Assembly: GCA_021156225.1 (NCBI GenBank)
Contig: JAJNBN010000392.1
Location: 1-5,396, forward strand
Length of the DNA: 5,396 nucleotides
Reading direction: 5' to 3'
Source of the DNA: Verrucomicrobiota bacterium
GTDB lineage: Bacteria; Verrucomicrobiota; Verrucomicrobiia; Limisphaerales; JAEYXS01
Shown piece by piece: positions 5,325 to 5,396 of this stretch (position 1 is the stretch's first letter; every line of letters starts with the position of its first letter). The translations under genes were made by a program, and so were the position numbers. A model generated the notes under the pieces. That model saw nothing but the letters and a program-made list of their open reading frames with translations, searched no databases and was not told where the DNA came from.

Positions 5325-5396
5325 ATGAGCGATCCGGCACAAGTATTGCGCGATTTTAAGCCCTCGAAAGAATTCTTCGTCGGCATTGATTCTGAC
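5325..5396 (+). CDS. HAD-like hydrolase, N-terminus only (partial, runs off the right edge)
   Basis: From ATG 5325 the frame is open for 24 codons to the window end: MSDPAQVLRDFKPSKE and then FFVGIDSD. The hydrophobic strand followed by D-x-D (Asp22, Asp24) fits motif I of haloacid dehalogenase-superfamily enzymes, in which the first Asp is the nucleophile and the second the general acid. I recall Verrucomicrobia and Planctomycetes HAD-like hydrolases with very similar first residues (DPxxxLRDFKPxKEFFVGIDSDG), but only the first 24 residues are visible. No good ribosome site precedes the ATG; the upstream bases are pyrimidine-rich. The gene is divergent from the sensor kinase and separated from it by the repeat-rich gap. 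The CDS call is fairly safe, and the HAD call is tentative. Confidence 0.65.
   Translation, partial: MSDPAQVLRDFKPSKEFFVGIDSD

Noticed and set aside
5123..5386. Minus-strand open frame of 87 codons at the right end
   Set aside because: Its Lys-rich translation is simply the repeat sequence read backwards, and it overlaps the much better plus-strand start at 5325.

Overview
The window looks like chromosomal DNA of a Verrucomicrobia-type bacterium, possibly of the Pedosphaera/Limisphaerales group. This is an inference from the gene mix (serpin, DUF2237, DUF2721, a KdpD-like membrane-domain sensor kinase, and a HAD-like start I associate with Verrucomicrobia and Planctomycetes). Gaps rich in short degenerate repeats, including an 'ATTCGTG' repeat, point the same way. 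No phage, plasmid, CRISPR, tRNA or rRNA signal was seen.

Layout. Bases 1-277 hold at most the tail of an unidentified plus-strand ORF (stop at 169), then no recognisable feature. From 278 to 4804 every gene is on the minus strand. In transcription order they are: a DUF4118-like membrane sensor fragment (4804-4358), a PAS-PAS-histidine kinase (4379-3006), a single-domain CheY/Rcp1-like response regulator (3009-2548), a DUF2237 protein (2498-2130), a serpin (2071-854) and a DUF2721 membrane protein (790-278). Bases 4805-5324 are a roughly 520 bp divergent intergenic region. It holds a candidate sensor promoter, a 181 bp MITE-like inverted-repeat element, a cluster of ACCGCTC heptamers and a low-complexity TTTGGAGCTTT-type repeat. 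A plus-strand gene with a HAD-like N-terminus starts at 5325 and runs off the window.

How the genes fit together. The two sensor ORFs are almost certainly halves of one ancestral membrane histidine kinase. The reading frame breaks inside the first PAS domain, and roughly 30 residues of that PAS core (about 88 nt by comparison with remembered family members) are missing at the break. The kinase half has all catalytic boxes and overlaps the response regulator by ATGA, so that pair remains translationally coupled. The three downstream genes follow at 49-63 bp gaps; they may be co-transcribed, but nothing links their functions to the two-component pair. The serpin has an inhibitory-type hinge and an unusually long reactive loop without Lys or Arg.

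Most worth checking: the broken kinase, the TA-flanked inverted-repeat element, the phased ACCGCTC cluster and the serpin reactive loop. I do not see convincing evidence of a wholly new multi-gene system.
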